This document shows positions 18,455 through 26,927 of a stretch of 64,000 nt of DNA, in pieces; the first letter of the stretch is position 1; every line of letters begins with the position of its first letter. The DNA comes from PALSA-1180 sp964624625 (lineage in GTDB: Bacteria > Oederibacteriota > Muellerivitia > Muellerivitales > Muellerivitaceae): contig CAZUXW010000007.1 of the NCBI GenBank assembly GCA_964624625.1, forward strand, positions 1 to 64,000, given 5' to 3'. The notes under the pieces are model-generated. The model searched no databases. It worked only from the letters and a program-made list of their open reading frames with translations, and had not been told where the DNA came from. The position numbers and the translations under genes are program-made.

Positions 18455-19612
18455 TCAGGGGTTAATGGAATTTTCACCATATAACTTTTCAATTTGCCGG
18501 AGCATTTCTTTGATTAGAAAGGTTCCCTTGAGGGCCCTTCGCCCGGCCAGGCCCATCTTTCGCGCCAAGTCCCTATCCACCAGGACCTTGAAAAGGCCCT
18601 CCGCCATCCCCTCGGCGTCATGGGGTTCCCGCAGGAATCCCGTCATGCCGTCCCGGACCGCCTCCGGGGTGCCGTTGACCGAAGTGGCCACGACCGGTTT
18701 TTCCGCCGCCATGGCTTGAAGGACCACCCGGGGCAGGCCCTCATGAAGGGAAGGCAGAAATAAAACGTCGCAGGCCGCCAACAGCTCCGCCACATCCTCC
18801 CGCCAGCCCAGGAACATGAAGTTTTTTTCCAGTTTATTTTTCGCGATGGCCTTTTCCACCTTTTGTCTCTGCGGGCCATCCCCCGCCCAGACGAAAAGAA
18901 CCAGCGGGATTTTTTCAACCAGCTTCACGGCTGTTGCCACAACATCCAGGGGGGATTTTTGCTTTTTGAGGTTGGAGAGGACCAGCACCCTGGGCCTGTC
19001 ATCCCTGCCCAGTTTCTTTCGAGCCTTAGCGGCGGCGGCGAGCGAAAGGCGGAGGGCCTCCGCCTCGATACCGCTGTGGATAACCCGGTACTGCTCTTGC
19101 CGGCCGATACCAGCAGCCAAACCCTCAACCTGATTGGCCGAGCTGACCGTGATCAAGTTATGGGTAAAGCCCGCGGCCCAACGCTCCAGGGTTTTATATA
19201 CCCAGCTCGTGACGAAAAATTGTCCAGGGTAAAAACCCCAGCCGTGGACCGTATGGATCACTTTGGCCACCCCAGCCCGACGAGCCGCCAACCGTCCCAG
19301 AATGCCTGCCTTGGAGCTGTGGGTATGGACGAGTTTCACTTGTTCAGTCCTGAGGACGGAGGTGATCTTGAGAAGCGCCAGCAGGTCCCACCAGGGTCGG
19401 ATGGGGTGCTTGAGTTCAGGCAGGAAAATGGTCTTGTACCGGCCGGCGTTTCGGAGGGCCTCGTCATCCAAGTAACCGCCGGGACCCGTGATGAGGATGA
19501 CTTCGTATTTTTTGGGATCGTGGTTGGCGCAGCAATAGAGGGTGTTTTGCTGCGCCCCGCCCAGCTCCAGGCGGGTGATGATATGGGCAACTTTAAGCCG
19601 GCGAAAAGCCAT
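18455..19612 (-). CDS. GT4 family glycosyltransferase
   Basis: 385 residues with the GT-B fold. The N-terminal acceptor domain starts with a GGAQQ loop (18-22). The C-terminal nucleotide-sugar domain has the E-x7-E region in LPSLHEGLPRVVLQAMAAEK (near 291-310), matching family 4 retaining transferases. It probably adds a sugar to a lipid-linked or surface glycan precursor at the cytosolic face of the membrane. The ATG at 19612 follows GAGG. The epimerase lies upstream on the same strand across a 185 bp gap filled by a palindromic element. Sugar donor and acceptor unknown. Confidence 0.85.
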   Translation of the reverse strand: MAFRRLKVAHIITRLELGGAQQNTLYCCANHDPKKYEVILITGPGGYLDDEALRNAGRYKTIFLPELKHPIRPWWDLLALLKITSVLRTEQVKLVHTHSSKAGILGRLAARRAGVAKVIHTVHGWGFYPGQFFVTSWVYKTLERWAAGFTHNLITVSSANQVEGLAAGIGRQEQYRVIHSGIEAEALRLSLAAAAKARKKLGRDDRPRVLVLSNLKKQKSPLDVVATAVKLVEKIPLVLFVWAGDGPQRQKVEKAIAKNKLEKNFMFLGWREDVAELLAACDVLFLPSLHEGLPRVVLQAMAAEKPVVATSVNGTPEAVRDGMTGFLREPHDAEGMAEGLFKVLVDRDLARKMGLAGRRALKGTFLIKEMLRQIEKLYGENSINP

Positions 19613-19635
19613 TGAAAAACCTCAATCCCATTTTT

Positions 19636-19788
19636 GCCACAGATGAACACGGATGAACACAGATTCATCGGGGAAACCAACGGCAATGAATTGAATCACG
19701 GATCAGTAGGGTGAATAAAAGTTCGCCAAAAAATATCTTTTGTTCAAGGAATTAATTCCATCCGTGTTAATCCCTGTTCATCTGTGGC
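19636..19788. repeat. Intergenic inverted-repeat element, CCACAGATGAACACGGATGAA type
   Basis: Left arm 19636-19668 (GCCACAGATGAACACGGATG and onward) and right arm 19756-19788 (ending TTCATCTGTGGC) are near-perfect inverted copies over about 30 bp. Each arm holds three tandem CACAGATGAA-like units. The 87-base loop holds no gene. This is the clearest copy of its type, between the GT4 and epimerase genes. Confidence 0.8.
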
Positions 19789-19797
19789 GAAAAGGAA

Positions 19798-20922
19798 TTA
19801 GGATTTTGGATTCTCTTTTTCTTCCAGGAGCGGCTCTTGGTTGGTTTTGGCGGCCTTGCCGCTCTTGGCCTTGCGGGCGGCTTTCTTGGCGGCCTTCTCA
19901 TCGGCCTTGGATTCCGCCAGGGCTGCCTGGTCCACGTCGGTTATCGGCTGGACCGCCGCCTTGATGGCGATTTCCTCATCCCCGCTTTGGACGAACTTTT
20001 TCATCCATTCCCACTCCCGCGCCAGGCCCTCCCTTAAGGAAGTCCTGGGCTTGGTCCCAAAAAGCCTTTCCAGTTTGGCCGTATCGGCCCTGGTGGAAAA
20101 AACATCGCCCTTTTGCCTTTCCAAAAAAGTCTTCGGCGCGTTCTTGCCGCTCACTTCCTCCAGGATGGCAGCCGCCTCCAAGAGCGTGGCCGGCGAGCCT
20201 CCGCCTACGTTCACCACTTGGCCCACCACGTCCGCCGTCAGGGCGGCGGTGATGATCTCCGCCACGTCGTCCACGTAGGTGAAGTCCCGGACCTGTTGGC
20301 CGTCCCCGTAAATGGTCATGGGGGCGTCGCGGAGGATGTTTTGGCAGAAACGGTGGAAAGCCATGTCCGGCCTCTGGCCGGGGCCGTAAACCGAAAAGAA
20401 CCGAAGAGAGACGGTCGGCATTTTGTACTCGATGTTGTAAAGCTGGCACAAATGCTCCGCCGCCAGCTTCGTGACCCCGTAGGGGCTTTTGGGCTGGATC
20501 CTCATTTCCTCATGCAAGACCTCGCCCACATCGCCGTAAACCGACGAGGAGGAGGCGTTGACGAAACGCTTGAGTTTGCTTCCCTTGGATTCCTCCAAAA
20601 GCCTTTGGGTGACCTGGATATTGTTGGTGACGTAGCGGTGGAAGGAGGAGCCCCAGGAGCCCCGGACTCCCGGCTGGGCCGCCAGGTGGATAATGGCTTC
20701 CGTTCCCTTCAATACCGTGACCAAGGCCATGGTGGCGAGGTTGTCCTCGATGAGCTTGAACTTGGGGTGGAGCAGGACCGGCATGAGGTTTTTTTCTTTT
20801 TGGCCCCGGGAGTAATAAATATCGAAGTTGTCCACGCCCACCACGTCATGCCCCTCCTTGAGGAGGCGAGCCACCACGTGGGAACCAATGAACCCGGCGG
20901 CGCCGGTAACGAGAACTTTCAT
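19798..20922 (-). CDS. NAD-dependent sugar-nucleotide epimerase/dehydratase
   Basis: 374 residues, an extended short-chain dehydrogenase. The Rossmann loop GAAGFIG is at 7-13, the catalytic Ser cluster SSSSVYG at about 125-131, and the YxxxK pair in YGVTK at about 148-152. Closest in feel to UDP-glucose/UDP-glucuronate 4-epimerases. It converts a nucleotide sugar for surface glycan synthesis in the cytosol. The last about 55 residues are a Lys/Ala/Glu-rich tail that the family does not need. The ATG at 20922 abuts the assembly gap, so the promoter and ribosome site are missing. The exact sugar specificity cannot be read. Confidence 0.85.
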   Translation of the reverse strand: MKVLVTGAAGFIGSHVVARLLKEGHDVVGVDNFDIYYSRGQKEKNLMPVLLHPKFKLIEDNLATMALVTVLKGTEAIIHLAAQPGVRGSWGSSFHRYVTNNIQVTQRLLEESKGSKLKRFVNASSSSVYGDVGEVLHEEMRIQPKSPYGVTKLAAEHLCQLYNIEYKMPTVSLRFFSVYGPGQRPDMAFHRFCQNILRDAPMTIYGDGQQVRDFTYVDDVAEIITAALTADVVGQVVNVGGGSPATLLEAAAILEEVSGKNAPKTFLERQKGDVFSTRADTAKLERLFGTKPRTSLREGLAREWEWMKKFVQSGDEEIAIKAAVQPITDVDQAALAESKADEKAAKKAARKAKSGKAAKTNQEPLLEEKENPKS

Positions 20923-21022
20923 NNNNNNNNNNNNNNNNNNNNNNNNNNNNNNNNNNNNNNNNNNNNNNNNNNNNNNNNNNNNNNNNNNNNNNNNNNNNNN
21001 NNNNNNNNNNNNNNNNNNNNNN
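20923..21022. other. Assembly gap of 100 N
   Basis: Exactly 100 unknown bases, the usual placeholder for a scaffold join of unknown size. Sequence between the epimerase start codon and the end of the rlmI-like gene may be missing, and neighbour relations across this point should not be used as operon evidence. Confidence 0.97.
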
Positions 21023-21029
21023 TTTTATT

Positions 21030-22223
21030 TTAATACGGGACTTCGCTCAGTAAAAGCACCCTCAAGTACTCCGTTTCCGGGATGGACAACACCATCGGGT
21101 GGTCCTGGGGCTGGGTGAACCTTTCCAAGAGCCGGAAGGATCGGCCCGATTCCTCCACCGCTTCCCTCACGACCCCATCCAAAAGAGTCCATGAAAAATG
21201 ATGGGAACAGGTTCCCACCACCAAAAATCCCCCCTCGTTCAACAGGTCGAGGGCCTGCCCCAACAGGCGCTTCAAGGCCGTTCTCGCCGCCGGCAGGTCA
21301 TGGGCGCTTTTGGCCAGGGGCGGCGGATCCAACAGGATCCCGTCGAACATCCGGCCGCCTTTTTTGAAATCCTTGAAGACCTTAAAGCTGTCGCCCTTTT
21401 CGAAACGAATCAAATTTTCCACGCCGTTAAGCTTGGCGTTTTGCGCGGCCTCATCCAAGGCTGTTTGGGAGGACTCCAGGGCCAGCACATCCTTCGCCCC
21501 GCCCAAGGCGGCCTGGATGGAGGCGGCTCCGGTGTAGGCGAAGGCGTCCAACAATACTTTTCCCTGGCTTAAGGATTGGACCCTTCGGCGGACATCACGG
21601 AAGTCCAGGTAAAAACCCGTTTTATGGCCCTGGATGGGATTGGCTTGGAACTTCGCCTTGCCCTCGAAAAAAGGAATGGGCATGGGGCCCGGCTTGGTCA
21701 GCCAATCCTGGACCTCCGCCATCCCTTCCTTGAGGCAGACTTCCCCCACGCTCTTCTCGAAAACATATTTGAAGCCGTTTTCCTGGAGGGTCTTTTGGAT
21801 GGCCGGAATGAAGGGTTTGAGTCCGGCGCTAAAGCAGGAGAGAACCGCCGTTTCCCCGAAACCGTCGGCGATCATGCCTGGTAGGCCGTCACCCTCGCCG
21901 AACAAGAGCCTCATTCCATCGGTCGCGTTTTTTTCCCGGAAATCCTTCCGGACCCAAAGGGCGCTCTCGACCCGGCTGGCGATGAAGGCCTCGTCGATCT
22001 CGGTTTCGAAATCCCTGGTCAAGAGTCGGATCAGGATCTTGGACGTGGGATTGGCCACGCCGCGCCCCACGGGTTGTCCCTTGGAGGTAATCACTTCCAC
22101 TAAGGTGCCTGGCGCCAAGGTTTTGGGGGCGCTGTCCACCTCATTGGCGAAGACCCAAGGATGGCCCGCCAAGAGGCGGTCCTCCTCCTTGGGCTTTAAT
22201 TTAACTTTAATATAGGAAGGCAA
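21030..22223 (-). CDS. rlmI: 23S rRNA (cytosine-C5) methyltransferase, RlmI type
   Basis: 397 residues. An N-terminal PUA RNA-binding domain (about 3-75) is followed by a class I SAM-dependent methyltransferase. GEGDGLPGMIADGFG (about 109-123) and LLDPPPLAKS (about 295-304) are hallmarks of the RlmI/YccW family, which methylates C1962 of 23S rRNA in E. coli. The start appears to be a TTG at 22223 preceded by an AAGG-containing stretch; no nearby ATG keeps the PUA domain whole. The gene ends 8 bases from the assembly gap, so what follows it is unknown. Confidence 0.87.
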   Translation of the reverse strand: MPSYIKVKLKPKEEDRLLAGHPWVFANEVDSAPKTLAPGTLVEVITSKGQPVGRGVANPTSKILIRLLTRDFETEIDEAFIASRVESALWVRKDFREKNATDGMRLLFGEGDGLPGMIADGFGETAVLSCFSAGLKPFIPAIQKTLQENGFKYVFEKSVGEVCLKEGMAEVQDWLTKPGPMPIPFFEGKAKFQANPIQGHKTGFYLDFRDVRRRVQSLSQGKVLLDAFAYTGAASIQAALGGAKDVLALESSQTALDEAAQNAKLNGVENLIRFEKGDSFKVFKDFKKGGRMFDGILLDPPPLAKSAHDLPAARTALKRLLGQALDLLNEGGFLVVGTCSHHFSWTLLDGVVREAVEESGRSFRLLERFTQPQDHPMVLSIPETEYLRVLLLSEVPY

Positions 22224-22295
22224 GGTGAAACCTTTTCTAGCCGCGGTAAGGCGCGCGTAAAAATCCGCGGTGATTCACGGCTGCTGTTGGGTATT

Positions 22296-22862
22296 TTAAA
22301 ACTTGAAGGAAACTGCCACTTCCGTCGGATGGAAAGCCTGGGCGACTTGAAGCCGAACCGGGTCCTGAAGGAAGGCCTGGCGGTCTTTCATCGAGTCAAT
22401 ATTGGCGTGCTGGGCCACATCATAGTCTTTCGGCATGATCAAGGCGCCGGCCAGGATACCCACTCCCAATCCGAGGGCCCCGCCGATAAACATGTCCGAG
22501 GTGAGTGAACTGGAGTTTTGGGAAAAGCGGTTGGCCAGGAAAATTCCGACGCCCAACCCCACCACGCCGGAGGCCACGATCACCAGGGTCCTGGCTTCGT
22601 TGTTCGTGGAGGGCCCTTTATCATGGTTGTCCAAATCCTTGTATTCGCTTTTCTTGGAGTCTTTATTCACGTCGTCGATCCAGTCCAGGAGCAGGAAATG
22701 GGAGGGGCGGGTTTTGACGTCCTTAGGATCGTTGCTTTCCGTGTCGTCTTCCCAATAAAGCGCGTGGGCCTTGGGCACCAAGGGAAAAACCACCATCCCG
22801 GAGAAATAAAGAAGGGCGGTGAAGAAAGCGGTTGTTTTAAGGAATGAAAGCTTGGAAGTCAT
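22296..22862 (-). CDS. Exported hypothetical protein with two Gly-rich membrane segments
   Basis: 188 residues, not recognised. An N-terminal signal or anchor segment (about 8-35) is followed by a charged acidic stretch (about 40-88). Two hydrophobic Gly-rich segments follow, around TLVIVASGVVGLGVGIFLA (92-110) and FIGGALGLGVGILAGALIM (125-143), suggesting a helical hairpin in the inner membrane. The C-terminus ends VAVSFKF, as outer-membrane proteins often do, so a small beta structure is possible. It is the second gene from the assembly gap. No function assigned. Confidence 0.6.
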   Translation of the reverse strand: MTSKLSFLKTTAFFTALLYFSGMVVFPLVPKAHALYWEDDTESNDPKDVKTRPSHFLLLDWIDDVNKDSKKSEYKDLDNHDKGPSTNNEARTLVIVASGVVGLGVGIFLANRFSQNSSSLTSDMFIGGALGLGVGILAGALIMPKDYDVAQHANIDSMKDRQAFLQDPVRLQVAQAFHPTEVAVSFKF

Positions 22863-22949
22863 GGGCCAAATTATACCTTCAAAACTTCCGAAGAAAAGGG
22901 CAAAACATATTCAGTTTCCCTGAAAAATCCCCTCCATGGGAAGGACGGC

Positions 22950-23984
22950 TTAGGGACTCACCACCAAAATCTCGAATGTACCAGGCACCAACTTGCCGCG
23001 GGGCTTGGGATTGGAGGCTGTCGGTTTGTCCGGGGGAAGCGACAGGGCGGCCGGCAAAAACAAGCGCCCCGTTTTCCCGTCCAGGGCCAGGGTCCTGGCT
23101 CCCGGCTTTGTCGGGTCATTTTCCAGAACCCGGTAATGATCCGGTGAATCCTCGTGGATCACCGAGAGGGTCCCGTCCCCGCAAGAACTGAGGATATTGT
23201 CCCTTTTGGAATCAAACACCGTTCCGTCGACATGCTCCCCGATCGGCAGGGCCTGGATCACCTTCCCGTTGGCGGCGTCCATGACAATCAGGAATTTATT
23301 GCGGCATCCGATGAACAGCCTTTGGCGCTCCCGATCCATGGCCATTCCGGTGGGGGAAGTTCCCGGGGCCGTCGGCCAGCGGCCGGAAACCTTAAGGGTC
23401 TTGGAATCAATCTTTAAAACCATGTTTTTATCGTTGAGGTTGTCGAACAAATGGCCCTTGCCGTCGGCAACGGCTACTTCCGGCGAGCCGCCCAGATCAA
23501 CCCCCTGTACCGCCTTGCCCAACAGGGGATCGATCACCGTGGCATTTTGGCTGTCGCCGTTGAAAGTGAAAATGTTTCCGGAACTTTCATCGTGGAGAAT
23601 GACATCCGAGTCCTTCGCGGTGGGTATATCCGAGAGCCGTTTCAAGGTTTTAAGGTCGAACACCACCACGCTGCCGGGATCACCGCTGGTGATATAGCCC
23701 CGTCCCAAGGCCGGAAGAACCACCACGCCGTGAGGCCGGGGGACATTCTCGACCGTTCCCACGAGCTTTAAAGAATCCGCGTCCAGCACTTGGACGCTGT
23801 TGTTGTGGGTGATATAAATCCTGCGGCCCGCCTCGTCCACCGTCAAAAAATCCCATCCCCCGTCCCCGGCCAGCGGAATCTTTTGAACGATTTTATAGCC
23901 GCCGGAGGCCTTGTCGCCGGCCCAGGCCCAACCTACCCAGCCCATTACCATCAACATCGGGATCGATAATTTTAATAATCTCAC
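22950..23984 (-). CDS. Secreted YncE-like beta-propeller protein
   Basis: 344 residues with a signal peptide (cleavage near WAWAG, residue 22). The rest is a series of about seven 40-45 residue blade repeats, each with a strand like RRIYITHNNSVQVLDADS, in the style of YVTN/YncE propellers. These periplasmic or surface proteins bind ligands or other proteins; enzyme activity is rarely shown. It lies downstream of the PepSY-domain gene on the same strand, with a weak terminator between, so co-transcription is uncertain. Confidence 0.75.
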   Translation of the reverse strand: MRLLKLSIPMLMVMGWVGWAWAGDKASGGYKIVQKIPLAGDGGWDFLTVDEAGRRIYITHNNSVQVLDADSLKLVGTVENVPRPHGVVVLPALGRGYITSGDPGSVVVFDLKTLKRLSDIPTAKDSDVILHDESSGNIFTFNGDSQNATVIDPLLGKAVQGVDLGGSPEVAVADGKGHLFDNLNDKNMVLKIDSKTLKVSGRWPTAPGTSPTGMAMDRERQRLFIGCRNKFLIVMDAANGKVIQALPIGEHVDGTVFDSKRDNILSSCGDGTLSVIHEDSPDHYRVLENDPTKPGARTLALDGKTGRLFLPAALSLPPDKPTASNPKPRGKLVPGTFEILVVSP

Positions 23985-24037
23985 GTCATGCTCCTGGCTT
24001 GGATTTGGAAATCGAAATTTAGACGCGGGGAGAGCTT

Positions 24038-24061
24038 AAAACCAGCCGCTTCCGGGGCTGG
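24038..24061 (-). terminator. Weak intrinsic terminator after the PepSY gene
   Basis: On the minus strand CCAGCC (24056-24061) and GGCTGG (24042-24047) form a 6 bp stem with an 8-base loop, 2 bases after the stop codon. Only four T residues follow, so termination may be partial. Confidence 0.5.
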
Positions 24062-24063
24062 AA

Positions 24064-24408
24064 TCAGGAATGGCTTTTTCCTGCGGTTGGGGTGGCCTTG
24101 ATCGACCCCGCGGGCGGAGACGGCATGGGCTCGCTGGTTTTTGAGGTGATTTTTCCCGTCAAGGCGTCGACGATGATGAAATGCAGCCTCTGGTCCTTGC
24201 CCGCGATTTTAAAGGCGTAAACCCACTTGTCGTTCTTTTGCTTGAACTCGAAATCCTTGACCTTCCCAGGGGACTTCCTCAGGGCCGTGGCGCGGGCCTG
24301 CTTCATGGAAACCCGGTCGACCGGGGGAGCCGAATCATCCGGGCGGACGGATGGAACCAAGGCAAAATTCACCAAGAACATCAGGATTACCAAGCTTAAC
24401 TTTTTCAA
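24064..24408 (-). CDS. Small secreted PepSY-domain protein
   Basis: 114 residues from a TTG at 24408, preceded by AAGGAGAGAAT. The longer open frame upstream overlaps mnmA and has no signal peptide, so I reject it. The N-terminus MKKLSLVILMFLVNFALVP is a signal peptide. Residues about 35-85 (VSMKQARATALRKSPGKV... and FHFIIVDALTGKI-like strand) fit one PepSY domain, a small fold seen in protease propeptides and redox-linked membrane proteins. A Pro/Ser/Thr tail follows. It lies 26 bp downstream of mnmA. Role unknown; probably periplasmic. Confidence 0.65.
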   Translation of the reverse strand: MKKLSLVILMFLVNFALVPSVRPDDSAPPVDRVSMKQARATALRKSPGKVKDFEFKQKNDKWVYAFKIAGKDQRLHFIIVDALTGKITSKTSEPMPSPPAGSIKATPTAGKSHS

Positions 24409-24434
24409 ATTCTCTCCTTGTCGCGGCTGTTTTG

Positions 24435-25547
24435 TTAATGAGCTCCGGGCTTTTGAATCACGCCTCCACCCACCACTCCATCTCCCTCGTAAAAAACCGT
24501 CGATTGGCCCGGTGTCACGGCCCTGGCCGGGTCCTTGAGAACCACCTTCACCCTCTTGGGGCCCGCCGGATAAATAACCGCCGGCTGCTCCACCGAGCGG
24601 TAGCGGATCTTGGCCAGGACTTCCTTGGGTTCGGTGATGGGCTCCCAAGCGACCCAATTCATTTCCGCCACGTGGAATTCCTTGACGAAGGTATCCTCGT
24701 CCCGGCCCACGACCACCGTGGCCGTCTCGGGAATTAATTCCACCACGAAATAGGGTCCGCCGGACAGGCCCATGCCCTTGCGCTGGCCGATGGTGAATCC
24801 CGCGATGCCCTCGTGCCGGCCCAACACTTCCCCCGTCACATCCACAATGTCGCCTGGGACGAAGGCCCTGGGCCTATGGATCTTGACGAAGTCCCTGTAG
24901 CTTTTTTGGGTCACAAAGCAGATTTCCATGCTCTCAGCTTTTTCCGCGATGTTGAGCCCCATGCGCCTGGCGTCCCGCCGGACCTGCTCCTTGACGTAAT
25001 CCCCCAATGGAAAAAGAAGGTGGGAAAGGAGTTTTTGGTTCAGTTTATAGAGGACGTAGCTTTGGTCCTTGTCCTGATCCAAGGCCTTGCGGATGCGGAA
25101 GCGGCCGGTGGAAGGATCTTGGTCCAGCCTGGCGTAATGGCCCGTGGCGAGTTTTTCGCAACCCAGGGTCAGGGCCTGCTGCAGCAGCAAGGGAAGCTTG
25201 GCGAAACGGTTGCACTCGACGCAAGGATTAGGCGTCAAGCCCTGCTCATACTCGTCCAAAAACCGGTCCACCACATTGGCCTTGAAGACATCCAGGCCCT
25301 CGTTGACATAATGGGGGGCGCCTAATTTCAAGGCCACTTCCCTGGCGTCCTGGATATCCTCCACCGAGCAGCAGCGCTGGCCCTTGGGTTCCACGGTCTT
25401 GACGCTCACGGCGCCGTTTTCACCGGGCGTGATTTCGCATGGCAATATCTTAAGGGTCAGGCCCATCACCTCATGGCCCTGCTCTTTCAAAAGCCCCAAG
25501 GCGGCCGAGGAATCCACCCCTCCGCTCATCGCGACGCCGATTTTCAT
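24435..25547 (-). CDS. mnmA: tRNA-uridine 2-sulfurtransferase MnmA
   Basis: 370 residues. The PP-loop SGGVDSS is at 8-14. Cys109 in PNPC and Cys210 in MEIC are the two catalytic cysteines that form and pass the persulfide. The enzyme adenylates U34 of Lys, Glu and Gln tRNAs and adds sulfur (s2U). The stretch at 37-60 is longer than in many MnmA proteins and includes a CC pair at 59-60. The gene lies 96 bp downstream of a cysteine desulfurase gene on the same strand, the likely sulfur donor. The ribosome site is GAGGG before AAA ATG. Confidence 0.92.
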   Translation of the reverse strand: MKIGVAMSGGVDSSAALGLLKEQGHEVMGLTLKILPCEITPGENGAVSVKTVEPKGQRCCSVEDIQDAREVALKLGAPHYVNEGLDVFKANVVDRFLDEYEQGLTPNPCVECNRFAKLPLLLQQALTLGCEKLATGHYARLDQDPSTGRFRIRKALDQDKDQSYVLYKLNQKLLSHLLFPLGDYVKEQVRRDARRMGLNIAEKAESMEICFVTQKSYRDFVKIHRPRAFVPGDIVDVTGEVLGRHEGIAGFTIGQRKGMGLSGGPYFVVELIPETATVVVGRDEDTFVKEFHVAEMNWVAWEPITEPKEVLAKIRYRSVEQPAVIYPAGPKRVKVVLKDPARAVTPGQSTVFYEGDGVVGGGVIQKPGAH

Positions 25548-25566
25548 TTTAAACCCTCTAAATTTT

Positions 25567-25646
25567 CACCACGAAGTACACGAAGATCACGAAGTCAAAA
25601 CAAAAGAATTTTATTCACTTTGTGCGCTTTGTGAACTTCGTGATTA
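25567..25646. repeat. Intergenic inverted-repeat element, CACCACGAAG type
   Basis: Left arm 25567-25594 is three tandem units CACGAAGTA, CACGAAGAT, CACGAAG. Right arm 25617-25646 is the inverted copy ending ACTTCGTGATTA. It contains the stop codon of the cysteine desulfurase gene. The loop is about 22 bases. A half copy lies at 63718-63745. It lies in the gap between the desulfurase and mnmA, so it is probably transcribed. Confidence 0.75.
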
Positions 25647-26831
25647 AGATTTTGTCATCTCTTTTAACGCCTTGACCGCTGTCTCGATCTCTTTTTCCGT
25701 GTTGTAATAACCAAAGCTGAACCTGACCGTGCCGATCGGGTAGGTCCCGATCGTGCGGTGGGCCAGGGGTGCGCAGTGTAGCCCGACCCGGGTCATGATG
25801 CCATACCTCTCATCCAGTTCGTAGCCTACTTCAGAGGGGTCTTTTCCTTCAATATTCAAGGAAACCACCGCCACCCTTTCCTTCTCGGCCCCCGCCGGGA
25901 GTCCCAGAAGCTTGATCCCCTTGATTCCTTCCACTTCTTTAAGGAATTGGGCCGTTAAATGCTCCTCTTTTTTTCGAACCGCCATGACGCTGGTTTTGAG
26001 TAAGAAATCCACCGCGGCCTTGAGTCCCGCCAGGCCCCAGTAATTTTGGGTGCCGCTCTCGAACTTATCCGGCCATTGCTGGGGCTGTTCCTCGCTGTCG
26101 CTGTTGGAACCGGTGCCGCCCTCGATAAAGGAATCCAGGTTCCATTTGGACGACACCGCCAGGCCTCCCGTGCCGGGCGGGCCCATTAAACCCTTATGCC
26201 CCGTGAAAGCCAGAAAATCGATATTCAACGCCTGGACATCCAAGGGAACCACTCCGGCGGTTTGCGCCGCGTCCACCAAAAAAGCGATCCCCTTCCTCGC
26301 GCAAAGAGCGCCCACTTCCGCCACTGGGCTTAAAGTTCCCACGACGTTGGAGGCGTGGACCAGACAGACCAATTTGGTGTTGGGTTTCAGAGCTTGCTCA
26401 AAATCATAAGGATTGAGGCGTCCCAGGCTGTTGGCGGGAACGATGGAATAGTCGATTCCCCGGTCCGCTTTGAGCTTGTTCAGGGGCCGGATGACGGCGT
26501 TATGTTCCAAGCTGGACAGCACGACATGGTCCCCGCTTTTCAAAAATCCCTTGAGGGCCGTATTCACCGCCTCGGTGACGTTTTTCATGTAGAGGATTCG
26601 ATCCGACCGCTGGATGTTGAATAATTTCGCCAGCGAGGCACGGGTTCCATAGACCAGCTCGTTCGCCGCGATGCCGGGCTGATAGGTTCCCCGCCCGTGG
26701 GAAACCCCCACTTCGGAGGCGAATTGGACGACCGCTTTGAGAACCTGCGGCGGTTTTTGCCTGGTCGTAGCAGCGCAATCCAGGTAAATTTCTTTTCTAG
26801 TTTTCTTTTTCATTGGAATTGATTCTAACAT
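25644..26831 (-). CDS. Cysteine desulfurase (class V aminotransferase family)
   Basis: 395 residues, PLP-dependent. His110 in LEHNA stacks on the cofactor, Lys213 in FTGHKG binds PLP, and Cys353 in GLHCAPLAH is the persulfide cysteine. It takes sulfur from cysteine for Fe-S cluster or tRNA thiolation. Its place just before mnmA argues for tRNA 2-thiolation, although SufS-like proteins also look like this. An alternative ATG six codons in (26813) gives MKKKTRKEIYLD; neither start has a strong ribosome site. PLP and catalytic residues are all present. Confidence 0.87.
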   Translation of the reverse strand: MLESIPMKKKTRKEIYLDCAATTRQKPPQVLKAVVQFASEVGVSHGRGTYQPGIAANELVYGTRASLAKLFNIQRSDRILYMKNVTEAVNTALKGFLKSGDHVVLSSLEHNAVIRPLNKLKADRGIDYSIVPANSLGRLNPYDFEQALKPNTKLVCLVHASNVVGTLSPVAEVGALCARKGIAFLVDAAQTAGVVPLDVQALNIDFLAFTGHKGLMGPPGTGGLAVSSKWNLDSFIEGGTGSNSDSEEQPQQWPDKFESGTQNYWGLAGLKAAVDFLLKTSVMAVRKKEEHLTAQFLKEVEGIKGIKLLGLPAGAEKERVAVVSLNIEGKDPSEVGYELDERYGIMTRVGLHCAPLAHRTIGTYPIGTVRFSFGYYNTEKEIETAVKALKEMTKS

Positions 26832-26860
26832 CCGCCGGGCGTTTTTTCAGTTTAGGGCCA

Positions 26861-26888
26861 AAACAAAAAAAGGCGGCCAAAGGCCGCC
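26861..26888 (-). terminator. Intrinsic terminator after bactofilin
   Basis: A perfect 7 bp stem, GGCGGCC (26872-26878) and GGCCGCC (26882-26888) with a 3-base loop, is followed on the minus strand by a T-rich run (26861-26871). It lies 39 bases past the bactofilin stop and separates that operon from the cysteine desulfurase gene. Confidence 0.85.
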
Positions 26889-26927
26889 TGCTGAAAGCCA
26901 ACCGCTGATACCTGATAGCCGCCTTTA

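Noticed and set aside
24409..24657. Longer 197-residue start for the PepSY protein
   Set aside because: It would overlap mnmA and hide the signal peptide; a TTG with AAGGAG gives the expected secreted form.
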